A stretch of 64,000 nucleotides of DNA from Artemisia argyi (lineage: Eukaryota; Streptophyta; Magnoliopsida; Asterales; Asteraceae). Position 1 is the stretch's first letter, and the number at the start of each line of letters is the position of its first letter. Below, one piece after another: positions 1 to 8,475 of this stretch. The translations under genes and the position numbers were made by a program. Where the stretch lies: assembly GCA_030686995.1 (NCBI GenBank), contig CM060687.1, positions 169,804,090 to 169,868,089 of the forward strand, read 5' to 3'. The notes beneath the pieces are model-generated. The model ran no database searches. It had not been told where the DNA came from and worked only from the letters and a program-made list of their open reading frames with translations.

Positions 1-70
1 GTTTTATTACACACCTACCATCAAACAAGACAAACTCAAGCGAAAGTGCATATGTAAGGTATCATCTTTT

Positions 71-113
71 TACCCTCCCCTTACACTTAAGATGAACATT
101 GTCCCCAATGTTC
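71..113 (-). other. Polypurine tract and adjacent hairpin at the 3' end of the Athila-like element
   Basis: On the minus strand a purine run AAGGGGAGGGTA (82-71) follows a short inverted repeat (arms 94-101 and 106-113, GAACATTG / CAATGTTC). A paired motif followed by a purine tract is common just upstream of the 3' LTR in plant Athila-type elements (recall). It supports the minus orientation and predicts that the 3' LTR starts near or left of the window edge. Confidence 0.5.
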
Positions 114-889
114 AAGTAAAGAATGTAAAAGTAAAATAAGTAAAAAGAATGAAATCAAATACTCCCCTGATTCGCTCGGTATGGATTAAAGGTTGGCCAG
201 GTTAAATCTTCCTCCAAGAAAACAAACAATCAAAGCTTCCCTTCCAGAATATAAATCATCTTCTTGTCCAATATAACTTGTAAAACCTGACAAAATAGAC
301 AAGACAACCTCGCGTAAAATCGGCGGCATCCTATATAAGTTACTAAATCCTAGAAAGCAAAGTAAGATATAATGCTTGTAAATGAAGTTTGCAGATTTCC
401 TGGAGATTATAAATCTTAATAATTCACAAAAACCGTAAGACTCCGTTAGAAAAACAAAACTGGTAAAATTTCCAGATTTTTAACTCCTGACGCCGTCAAG
501 AGTAATACTCTGACGCCGTCAGAATGGACCTGTAGAAATTCTTATGTTAAGTTTCCGGAAAATTTCTGGAAAAACTTGGTCCTACTTCCTGGAAAATCCT
601 GCAAAACTTCATTGTAACTCAATACAAGCATTTGACTCTAACAAATACGAATATACATGCTTACTTAAAATTGTGGAGAATCATGATCGTGTGTTTCTTA
701 AAAACATATTTGGGGTTTCCCCTTACACTTATCTTTTGCAAAAATACTTTTAGGTTGGAGTTAAGACTAGGCTAAACAACATAATAAAGTATTTCCACTT
801 TTTAGTTTAGAAACATGATCTACCAACAATAAAAATGAAGCATGCATACGGAAGCAAATAACAAACAAACAAAATAAAATCACACAAAG
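114..889. other. Non-coding 3' internal region of the Athila-like element
   Basis: No credible protein-coding stretch. The only notable content is two copies of TGACGCCGTCA (488-498 and 511-521), the same 11-mer that clusters in the element's LTR. The 69-codon open frame at 544-753 has no recognisable similarity and is probably chance. Confidence 0.5.
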
Positions 890-914
890 CATGGGTTGCC
901 TCCCAAGAAGCGCT
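890..914 (-). other. Conserved Athila/Tat 3' motif (GGGAGGCAACCC core)
   Basis: The minus strand reads AGCGCTTCTTGGGAGGCAAC and then CCATG. From recall, an AGCGCT..TGGGAGGCAACCC block recurs downstream of the coding region in many plant Athila and Tat/Ogre elements. Its place just after the broken ORF and before the 3' non-coding region fits that family. Function unknown. Confidence 0.5.
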
Positions 915-960
915 TTTCTTTATTTACGAGTCTTGTAGCTAGACTCAAGGCCATGGGCTA

Positions 961-1981
961 CTACGTAATCTCATCATTGGTTCCACTTCCCGATTGTAGA
1001 TATTCCTTGTAGAAACCAATAACCTTTTTCTCAATCGCTCCAATAATCATTTGGGCAAATTCTTCATCGACTTTATACCTTGGTCCAAGGGCCAAGCAAT
1101 CTTTGTAATAAAGACTTCTTTTTTCCCATACATAGTCCATGCCCTTTTTCTTATCCTCCTCATTAAGATCCTCAAAAGCACCAACGTTGTCCTTATCAAA
1201 ACGAGATATAAAGCGAAACTCTTTCATCCTATTAGGCATCCTATAAGTGATACTATCGGTGTTACTTGCAAATCGGATCGTACCTTCTACCTCACCATTT
1301 CTAACTTAGACTTCTCAAAAAATGGTTGGCCAAACACAACATTGGATAATCGACAATCAATAACAGTAGCAAGATCCTCCACAATCATAAAGTCGGTGAC
1401 AAAAGTGAAATTACCAACAAAGACACGTAAACCTTTAACTCTCCCGACAAAGTTACACACTCCACCGGGGTACTTGGGATCCCTTCTAGGTTCAAGTCTT
1501 GTGTTCACTATATCATTATAAACCGTTGAGGACATAATGTTGATTGGAGATTTAAAGTCAATGTAAGCATTGCTAATGTGCCTATATCCAATCATACATG
1601 GTATCTTAGCATTCATAGGATCGCCTCTCTTGATCTTAGGTTCAATTATGGTAAAGGAGATCGCGGGTTATCAATAAGATTATTATAATATGCAATCTCC
1701 TCCTTAGTGGGGTATAGATTAAAGTAGTCGTTAAGCTTTGGATCCATTGCCTCCTCTTCTAGTCTCTCAACAACATTCACAAAGTCATTAGGCCCTAGGT
1801 CCTTATTTGAATACAAGGCGGTTACTAGGTCACTAAATATATGTTCGAGTTCAATCTTAACCAACCTATTAAGCTCTCTAAGCTCCCTAATCTCACTCTC
1901 AATCTGTTCACGTAACACAGCCACTTCTTCAGGGGAAAGGGGTGGATTCGCGTTTTCCATAATGGTCAACGGAATAGTCAA
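961..1981 (-). pseudogene. Broken retroelement protein with protease-like domain
   Basis: Three consecutive minus-strand open segments (1981-1646, 1616-1287, 1239-961) lie in three different frames and read as one protein of about 340 residues with two frameshifts. The N-terminal segment is acidic and helical. The middle segment resembles a retropepsin-fold domain (IDFKSPINIMSSTVY, then VGRVKGLRVFVGNFTF and VVFGQPF) without a clear catalytic D[ST]G. The last segment has a repeated FYKE/YYKDC-type pattern ending near GSGTNDEIT. I recall similar proteins in Asteraceae annotations attached to retroelements. It follows the primer site in the place of gag/pro. Function not established. Confidence 0.6.
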
Positions 1982-2118
1982 TGGATTTAATTTACTAACA
2001 AAGACACAAAGAAATAAGATAGACTAAAGAAGACCTAAAAATAAAAATAAAATCTTACTAGAAAGGAATCTAGCAAGTAGACCTAATAAAAAGATAAACT
2101 AACCTAGACAATAACTAT

Positions 2119-2136
2119 TCCCCGGCAACGGCGCCA
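2119..2136 (-). other. Primer-binding site complementary to tRNA-Asp
   Basis: The minus strand reads TGGCGCCGTTGCCGGGGA. Its complement on the plus strand, TCCCCGGCAACGGCGCCA, matches the recalled 3' end of plant tRNA-Asp(GUC) including CCA. It lies 6 bases inside the LTR end at 2143, as expected for a minus-strand primer site. Confidence 0.85.
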
Positions 2137-2222
2137 AAAACTTGATGCGTGGGAATTGCACCAGGCTTTACCTCTCGAGGGATCTCGAGAAGCTTACAAC
2201 CCCCACCAGGCAGTGTACCTGA

Positions 2223-2250
2223 TCGTTGTAGTATAGTATAGTGGAAGGTA
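2223..2250 (+). other. tRNA-Asp 5'-half-like sequence inside the LTR
   Basis: The plus strand reads TCGTTGTAGTATAG, TATAG, then TGGAAGGTA. Recalled plant tRNA-Asp starts GTCGTTGTAGTATAGTGG followed by TAAGTA, so the match covers the acceptor 5' strand and D-arm, with TATAG duplicated. The anticodon and T-arms do not follow, so it is not a tRNA gene. In the element RNA (minus strand) it would be complementary to the primer tRNA's 5' half. Confidence 0.5.
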
Positions 2251-3112
2251 CCGGGGGATTGATCGTTCAACTTGGGAATAGTGTCGCTAGGATTAGAAAA
2301 CCTAAATACTAGTTCTAGAGATGAGAGATGATTATTTTTGTGTTTTTATATTTTTTAGAAAGCAATTAAAATCTCGGGTTTGAAGGATTTGGGCGGAATT
2401 AGTTGTTATTCAACTAACCCAGAACTAAGATGCAATTAAATTAAAATACTAATAAACTAATTAAACTAAGATTGTGAGCAGTAATTGGAGAAAATGTGTT
2501 TACTTAGATTTCCTTACTCCCTAGATATCTTTTACACGTTAATTACTTGTTATAATTGCATGGATGACGGATCGTATTCCTTAATACCATTCATGGGGTG
2601 GCATACATAACTCCCCAATTCTATGAGCTCTTATCTCCTCCTACACCATGCCCAGCACAACTATAGGGATTATAAACAGTGGCTCATGCATTAAATACAA
2701 CCAATAAAGACCTAGTACGCCTCGGTTCATGTTTCTTAAGACGTTCAAGCATGTTACCATTTGGAGATCTGCCAGTTTTCTTAAGCCTAACATATAAATC
2801 ATTCATCCAAGAACAAGAATAAACAAGTAATCAACACATAATCAATATCTAGGTTTCATTAGATCTAAGCAAACACAAGAGAGATTTAGCCTAGCATGAT
2901 AGAATTAAGACAAGAACAAGATATAGACAACCAACACATAGACATATTGATTGAATTAAAAGAACACTTATCTTGATTAAACATGCAAGGTATCAAGGGG
3001 TTGGAACCCTTGAAAAACCTGTAAAGTCACACCAAAATCGTATCTAGGGTTTCTCCCAAAAACTCCTCTCTAAAACTGAAAAACTAGAAAAGTATATATA
3101 AGAAAATCGATC

Positions 3113-3383
3113 TGACGGCGTCAAGAACAAAAGTGTGACGCCGTCAGACCGGCGCCAAATAGTTCCTCGGACGGTCTTGATCTACTTTTGACGCCGTCAA
3201 CCCTTAGGCCGTCATGCAAATTACTCTTGACGCCCTGTGTGTGACGCCGTCACCATCTCTCGGTAAATAAATCCATGATCTCTGACGCCGTCAGCCTGTG
3301 ACTCTTGACGCCGTCATGAACTCTCGGTAAAATTACTTGTAGATACGTCTGACGCCGTCAGGTTGTAACCCTTGACGCCGTCA
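3113..3383. promoter_or_regulatory. Cluster of eight TGACGCCGTCA motifs in the LTR
   Basis: Perfect copies (either orientation) occur at 3113, 3136, 3189, 3242, 3283, 3306, 3350 and 3373, with a degenerate one near 3228 and two more in the internal region (488, 511). Each is a pair of inverted TGACG half-sites one base apart. TGACG is the core bound by plant TGA-class bZIP factors, so an enhancer role is possible. That role is inference. Confidence 0.4.
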
Positions 3384-3589
3384 GGAACTGTTCCCAGCAT
3401 GGAAAATAGAGACTTAGCCGTTTTCTTCACTTTTATGCTCCAAAAACGTCCAAAATAGCTTCTTTTCCAGAATTCACTCTCCAAGTACCTAAAATCACAA
3501 AAGGAACGATTTAGGGCAATATTTGATCAAATAAATTCAATTCCGGGCTTAAATGACCCCCTAAAAGTGGTTCATTTTTCGCCTTATCA

Positions 3590-3785
3590 TATACCCTTAC
3601 ACTTGAGATTTGCTTGTCCTCAAGCAAATATGCTTTTATTCTAATCAAAAGACAAGTTAGAGGTCATTTAACACTAATATAAAAGTAATTACAACAAATA
3701 ATCGTTCCACAAAAGACCAAAGACAAGCACGGAGGTCATATACTAGCACCTCACAAATAGTGTTTAGATACTCACATCTCTCGGG
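3590..3785 (-). mobile_element. 3' terminal remnant of a second Athila-like element
   Basis: Read toward the LTR on the minus strand, this has GCTTGAGGACAAGCAAAT followed by CTCAAGTGTAAGGGTATA and then the LTR start. In plant Athila/Tat elements a ttgaggacaagcaa block and an AAGTGTRRGGG tract commonly precede the 3' LTR (recall). The LTR at 2143-3589 thus has a 3'-end signature on one side and a primer site on the other. The remnant fades out near 3785. Confidence 0.5.
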
Positions 3786-4239
3786 TGTTATTGTTTCCAC
3801 TGATGTGTTAACATTACCACTGCTAGTGTTATTGTTTCCACTGATGTGTTAACATTACCACTGCTAGTGTTATTGTTTCCACTGATAATCACTGATTCCT
3901 ACTATTATGGAAAGTATTATGTTATAATTAATGGGCCGTTAATTATACATAATTCCATGGGCTAGGGTTTGAGTATTTTCTATTATAAATAGAGGTCATA
4001 ACATTCTGCATGGATACGATTATCAACACAAACCCTAAACACTTGAATACGATTCTGTTCTTGATTTGTGCCTAAAACAAGAACATCACTTGGTCTTATC
4101 CATAGAGATATCTGTGTAACCCAGGCATAGGGTCGATTAGTTTTATTGGAAAGTGATAACACTATTTCAAGTGAATATCCGGTACTCATTGATTATCTTA
4201 ACCCTAATATGGGAACACTCAAACACATAATAACCAACA
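3786..4239 (+). repeat. 41 bp tandem repeat and possible LTR relic
   Basis: A 41 bp unit beginning TGTTATTGTTTCCACTGATG occurs at 3786-3826 and 3827-3867, with a partial third copy to 3886. The following 350 bp has LTR-like features: a TATTATAAATAG TATA-type box near 3983 and a possible CA end near 4239. I found no matching target duplication, partner LTR or primer site, so a solo LTR is only a suggestion. Confidence 0.35.
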
Positions 4240-4547
4240 GAAGATAGTTTTAGGATGTGTTTTGTTCGTCTAAAATTGTAGAAATTAAGTTATCAGACGT
4301 TTGAGCATCTTGAAAATTAACTTTAGAAAAAATTAATAAAATAAAATGACCAAAATAACATATTACTTTGTAAAAAAGACAACATTTTGTGAAATGGGAG
4401 TGACAATATCTCTTATCATATTAATTGCAAGGATAAATAAATAAATGTTAGTTTATCCTTAAATAAGCAGTAGTGTCGCAGCTCGTACAAAACTACATAT
4501 TTAACCACAAAATATCAAATGATCAGAATCTGTTTTTGCATCGGTAC
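4240..4547. other. AT-rich intergenic or intronic sequence
   Basis: No ORF, repeat or RNA gene recognised. If the Pumilio relic continued, its next exon should lie here on the minus strand, and none is visible. Confidence 0.5.
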
Positions 4548-5589
4548 CTCAGCAAGTCCACTATCAACCAACAACTCTCGTCTTCTTAATGCAAGATCTT
4601 TTTTCCCACTCGTTACTGATTTTACAGTTTCATCTGCATCATTCATGTCCTTATCACCTCTATCTGAAGATTTAGCTTCAGTTTCTGCTTCTGCGCCACC
4701 CTGATGCCAAAAGAGAGCACCCTGATCCCATGCATCTTTTGATGCCAACCGAACCCTTCCCCAAGGACCCGACCCCATGCGATGAGCACCTGTTCTCATT
4801 GACCTAATTAGTCGGGAGTTAGGATCTAACCCTATGCCATTTTCTCCAATAGGCCCTCCTTGGTCCGGTCAACTGAGCGTTTGCGGTGGGGGAATGGTAT
4901 CACTAGACTTTAGTGCCAAGAAGAGACTTGAACCCGAGTCTATTGACTCAAGCACAAGCACCCTTACCATTGGACTAAAGCTCCAATGATAAAAGAGAGC
5001 AATTATTAAATACTAAAAAGCCATGTCACGTTCTTGTACAAAAATTAAAGGGAGTCTAACAAAAATTTACCGTTGCAACTAAAGAAGGTACGGATGAATC
5101 CAACAAAGACAAATCATCTGGACTAAGATAACGTGAGCAATTTGGATGAAGAAGCTGCAATAAAGGATGTCTTCCATTCTAAAATTACATTAAAATTCAC
5201 AATTAGTAACATTACCTTCATTTAAATTTAGGAATAAACAATATGACATCAAAATTTATCTGTTATTAAGATTTATTACAACTTACAAGGCATGGGAAAA
5301 TTACCTTATCTAAAATTAACTCCTTTAGCACTGCTTGGAGTTCACAGAGGATGGCCCTTTTTACTAACTGTGTGTCATCAACAACAAAGATAATACACGC
5401 AGGCACCTAGTACAAGGAAATTTTTTTAGCAAGAGACAAGATATTCCAACTTTTTATCTCACCCAAATCAATTCCGTCACCACGATAGAGAGCTTAAAGA
5501 AGATTGTTCATACTTACCATACTGCCAAATCTATCTAAAGCTATCTTACTGACATGATCCTTCATTCCTTTTATAATTTTCTTTCTCTC
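4548..5589 (-). pseudogene. APUM24-like: Pumilio homolog 24/PUF6-type gene, C-terminal exons of a relic
   Basis: Four minus-strand exons join in phase with GT..AG junctions: 5589-5518 (24 codons), 5406-5305 (34), 5178-5071 (36) and 4700-4548 (51). Diagnostic peptides are IIKGMKDHVSKIALDRFGSM, KELILDK, LLQLLHPNCSRYLSPDD and GKKDLALRRRELLVDSGLAE. I recognise these as the C-terminal Pumilio/CPL region of nucleolar PUF6/APUM24 proteins, which bind RNA in pre-rRNA processing. An N-terminal exon lies at 43915-43831, beyond a 38 kb nested insertion, but the exons for the central Pumilio repeats and the last exons are absent. The exons seen here have no internal stops, but the locus cannot make a full protein. 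Confidence 0.8.
4720..4990 (-). mobile_element. tRNA-derived SINE in the Pumilio intron
   Basis: The minus strand starts ATCATTGGAGCTTTAGTCCA, giving an A-box-like TAGTCCAATGG and, about 35 bases on, a B-box-like GGTTCAAGTC. These are the two internal RNA polymerase III promoter boxes of tRNA-derived SINEs. The 271 bp body is bounded by a perfect 11 bp target duplication AAAAGAGAGCA (4709-4719 and 4991-5001, plus strand). It lies in the intron before exon 4700-4548, close to the acceptor at 4701-4702. No poly(A) tail is evident. Family not assigned. Confidence 0.7.
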
Positions 5590-5633
5590 CTGCAAATATA
5601 TATAGCACACAGCAAGAAACATGGGAGCAGGCA

Positions 5634-5946
5634 TGTCATAAGCTGAAATCAAGAAGTCAAACTAAGAAGTCAAACTCAAAGTCAAACTAAGAAGTCAGCT
5701 CATACTGGAGGGAAAGTCTGTTAAACTTTCCCAATCCAATCCTTTTATAACAGAATCATTCACTTGTAACAAAGCATTCTGAATTTTGTAAACTCTTCCT
5801 GAATCTCTCTTATCACTCATTGTAAACTTTCATCAATCAATAATAAATCCTTTTCGAAACTTGTTTCTTTGGTATAGTTTCCTGATTGGTTTATTGCATT
5901 TGAAACTCTTATCCTCATTTCACATTGATTTCTGGATTTGGTTTGT
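5634..5946 (+). repeat. Element A 5' LTR, interrupted by the CACTA
   Basis: Begins TGTCATAAGCTG and aligns without gaps to 43391-43703 with six substitutions. The CACTA enters after TGT at 5944-5946. Beyond the CACTA the sequence runs TGTTTCTG into the primer site, which does not match the CTCA end of the other LTR, so the last few bases here are altered. Confidence 0.85.
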
Positions 5947-5976
5947 CACTAGTACAAAAAGTTCTGTTGGTCACGC
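5947..5976 (+). repeat. CACTA left terminal inverted repeat
   Basis: Starts CACTAGTACAAAAAGTTCTG and matches the complement of the right end at 29 of 30 bases (G/A difference at position 20). Confidence 0.95.
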
Positions 5977-7290
5977 CAAAAATGTGTGACGATATGCATA
6001 TAGTCACGCACGTTTTTTTCGTCATGTGTGACAAAAGGTCCAGCCACCGTAGGTGGCATATGGTCACATTATGGAGTTCGTGGCCTTTTCCATCAAAAAA
6101 GAGTGACCAAAACCCCGAATATGTGTGACAAATTAGGCACAAGTTTTGTTGGATTAGTCATTATCAGTGACCGTAAACACCTTATAGTCACACGAATGTT
6201 TTTTGAGAGTGACTATTGTTCGTCCTTTGGCCATATAAATATATAATATATGTGACATTTGAGATGACATATTCAAGTAAATGTGTATTTTGTGTGACTA
6301 TTGATAATCCAATGGCCACATGAATATAGAATAAATGTGACGTTTGTGATGATTTAGTCACACAATGGGTGTTATTTTTTTGGAGTTAGTCACATACAAT
6401 TTAACACAAAGTGGCCAAAAGTGTGAATAAGTGTGACCATATGCTGTTTAAAGTGAAGAAATGTGTATTTTGTGTGACAATTGATCATCCAATGGCCACA
6501 TGAAGTTTATGTTTGCATGGCCTTTTGTAATATTTAGTCACACAAAGCATGTTTGTTTTGGGTATTTAGTCACATACCATTAAGCAAACAGTGGCCAAAA
6601 GTGTGAATCAGTGTGACCATATGCTGTTTAAAGTGAAGAAATGTGTATTTTGTGTGACTATTGATCATCCATTGGCCACATGAAGTTTATGTTTGCGTGG
6701 CCTTTTGTAATATTTAGTCACACAAAGCATGTTTGTTTTGGGTATTTAGTCACATACCATTAAGCAAACAGTGGCCAACAGTGTGAATAAGTGAGACCAT
6801 ATGCTGTTTAAAGTGAAGAAATGTGTATTTTGTGTGACTATTGATCATCCAATGGCCACATGAAGTTTATGTTTGCGTGGCCTTTTGTAATATTTAGTCA
6901 CATAAAGCATGTTTCTTTTGGGTATTTAGTCACATACAATTAAGCAAACAGTGGCCAAAAGCGTTAATAAGTGTGACCATAAGCTGTTTAAAATGAAGAA
7001 ATGTGTATTTTGTGTGACTATTGATCATCCAATGGCCACATGAAGTTTATGTTTGTGTGGCCTTTTGTAATATTTAGTCACACAAACCATGTTTTTTTGG
7101 GTATTTAGTCACATACAATTAAGCAAACAGTGGCCAAAATCGTTAATAAGTGTGACCATAAGCTGTTTAAAATGAAGAAATGTGTATTTTGTGTGACTAT
7201 TGATAATCCAATGGCCACATGAATTTTATGTTTGTGTGGCCTTTTGTAATATTTAGTCACACATCGAATTAAAGAAAAGAGTGACCAATG
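5977..7290 (+). repeat. CACTA left subterminal region with 180 bp tandem repeats
   Basis: TGTGAC, TAGTCACA and GTGGCC motifs recur in both orientations throughout. From about 6280 the motifs are organised into a 180 bp tandem repeat of roughly 5.5 copies, recognised by ATGTGTATTTTGTGTGAC at about 6280, 6460, 6640, 6820, 7000 and 7179. In En/Spm, TNPA binds repeated subterminal motifs; these are the equivalent candidates here. The short ORFs in this region (5925-6246) are made of the repeats. Confidence 0.8.
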
Positions 7291-7299
7291 ATGTTAGTA

Positions 7300-7350
7300 T
7301 TGCTAGTACTAAGTTACTACTGCTGGATCAGAGTTACTACTGCTGGATCA
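7300..7350. repeat. Short direct repeat near the TNPA-like 3' end
   Basis: AGTTACTACTGCTGGATCAG is repeated twice in tandem next to AGTATTGCTAGTACTA. Related CTGCTAGTA blocks recur at about 9210-9270 and 24997-25035 within the same CACTA. Confidence 0.45.
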
Positions 7351-7683
7351 GAGAAATAAAACTGCTAGTATATAAATAAAACAGAATTAAAACAAAAAGC
7401 AATTTCAAATTCCATACAATTCGAATGTATATAAATGAACAAAATATATATAGAATTTTAATGTCGTATTTAATGAAATTGTCGACTATTATAAGTTAAA
7501 ACCTTTTGAATCTTCCCAGGACCCCTAGCTTGCTTTTGCACTACTGCACTAGAGACATAACTTTTGCGCTTCGGTTGTAGTTTTGGTCCAGGAATCGGTT
7601 CACTAACTTTTGGTTTCGTAGTTGGTGGTGTAACCTGTAGTAAACAAAAGACGCTTGTATCAAACATTGAATTTAATATGAAG

Positions 7684-7788
<105 letters not shown>

Positions 7789-8160
7789 GGTTCAAAAAAC
7801 ACATGTATGTACCTCCTCATGTTCAGCAAGAATAACTTGTTCCTTTGGCCATGCAAAGAAACCATTCAAGCCTTCCCTAACTGTTTTTAACCCAAGATTC
7901 CCTATCTGGTCCGGTATGCATGCTGCATCCACTAACGATTTATCAATTGAGACTTTGTAGCAATCATTCAGGAGTGGTTTGTTATGGATCATTTGTTTTC
8001 CTGGAATGTTGTGTATGCGACCCAAAGCAACAATATTTGATTCTGTACATGCCACAATTTGCAATTGATTTTCTAAAAAAAAGAATTTTTGCATACGTAT
8101 ATATTAGAAATTATTTAAACAAAATTAAGAATAACAAGAAGAAACATGTTGAAATACATA

Positions 8161-8475
8161 CTTGTGCTTGTGTTGTTGGAGACACATTATCCTGTGATAG
8201 GGAAGCTGGAGACCCGTTTCGTCGTGACTTACCCGTTTTCTTAGGTACGACTTTAGTAACAGGTTCCTATACGTATATATAAAGCATGGTACATTATTTT
8301 AAAAATAAAATAACAAGAAACATGTTGCATGAAATACTTACTTTTGGTAGTTCTTTTGTTGGAGATGCATCTTCTTGCGATTGGGAATCTGCAGACCCGT
8401 TTTGTCGTGTCTTTGGTGTTTTCTTAACATTGTTAACACGTTCCTATATGTATATATAAAACACGGTACATTAGT
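8161..8475 (-). repeat. Duplicated exon pair in the TNPA-like gene
   Basis: Exons 8444-8344 and 8266-8161 encode related peptides (KTRQNGSADSQSQEDASPT and KSRRNGSPASLSQDNVSPT). Their upstream introns also match, with TATATATAAA(A/G)CA(C/T)GGTACATTA at both, so an exon-intron unit of about 180 bp was tandemly duplicated. Confidence 0.75.

Larger units (their letters stand above)
1..3589 (-). mobile_element. Athila/Tat-like non-autonomous LTR retroelement (partial)
   Basis: Read on the minus strand, the order is LTR (3589 to 2143), a primer-binding site matching the 3' end of tRNA-Asp (2136-2119), one broken ORF with an aspartic-protease-like domain (1981-961), a conserved 3' motif (914-890) and a polypurine-like tract (82-71). 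The second LTR would lie beyond base 1. No reverse transcriptase, RNase H or integrase is visible in the roughly 2 kb internal region, so this is a deletion derivative that would need proteins in trans. The tRNA-Asp primer site and the 3' motif are, from recall, typical of plant Athila/Tat gypsy elements. Outer end not seen. Confidence 0.75.
2143..3589 (-). repeat. LTR of the Athila-like element (1447 bp)
   Basis: On the minus strand it begins TGATAAGGCGAAAAATG and ends GCATCA, just before the tRNA-Asp primer site. It contains eight copies of TGACGCCGTCA or its complement (3113-3383) and a stretch at 2223-2250 resembling the 5' half of tRNA-Asp in antisense. The sequence on its outer side (3590 onward) looks like the 3' end of another related element, so the LTR may be shared between two copies. 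Confidence 0.75.

Noticed and set aside
2223..2250. tRNA-Asp gene
   Set aside because: Only the 5' half matches. The anticodon arm and T-arm are missing and TATAG is duplicated.
4515..4799. 94-codon minus ORF as one exon
   Set aside because: Its upstream half lies in the SINE. Only 4700-4548, after an AG acceptor, matches the Pumilio protein.
4920..4990. A tRNA gene on the minus strand
   Set aside because: A- and B-box motifs are present but the cloverleaf is not, and a 271 bp body with target duplications fits a SINE.
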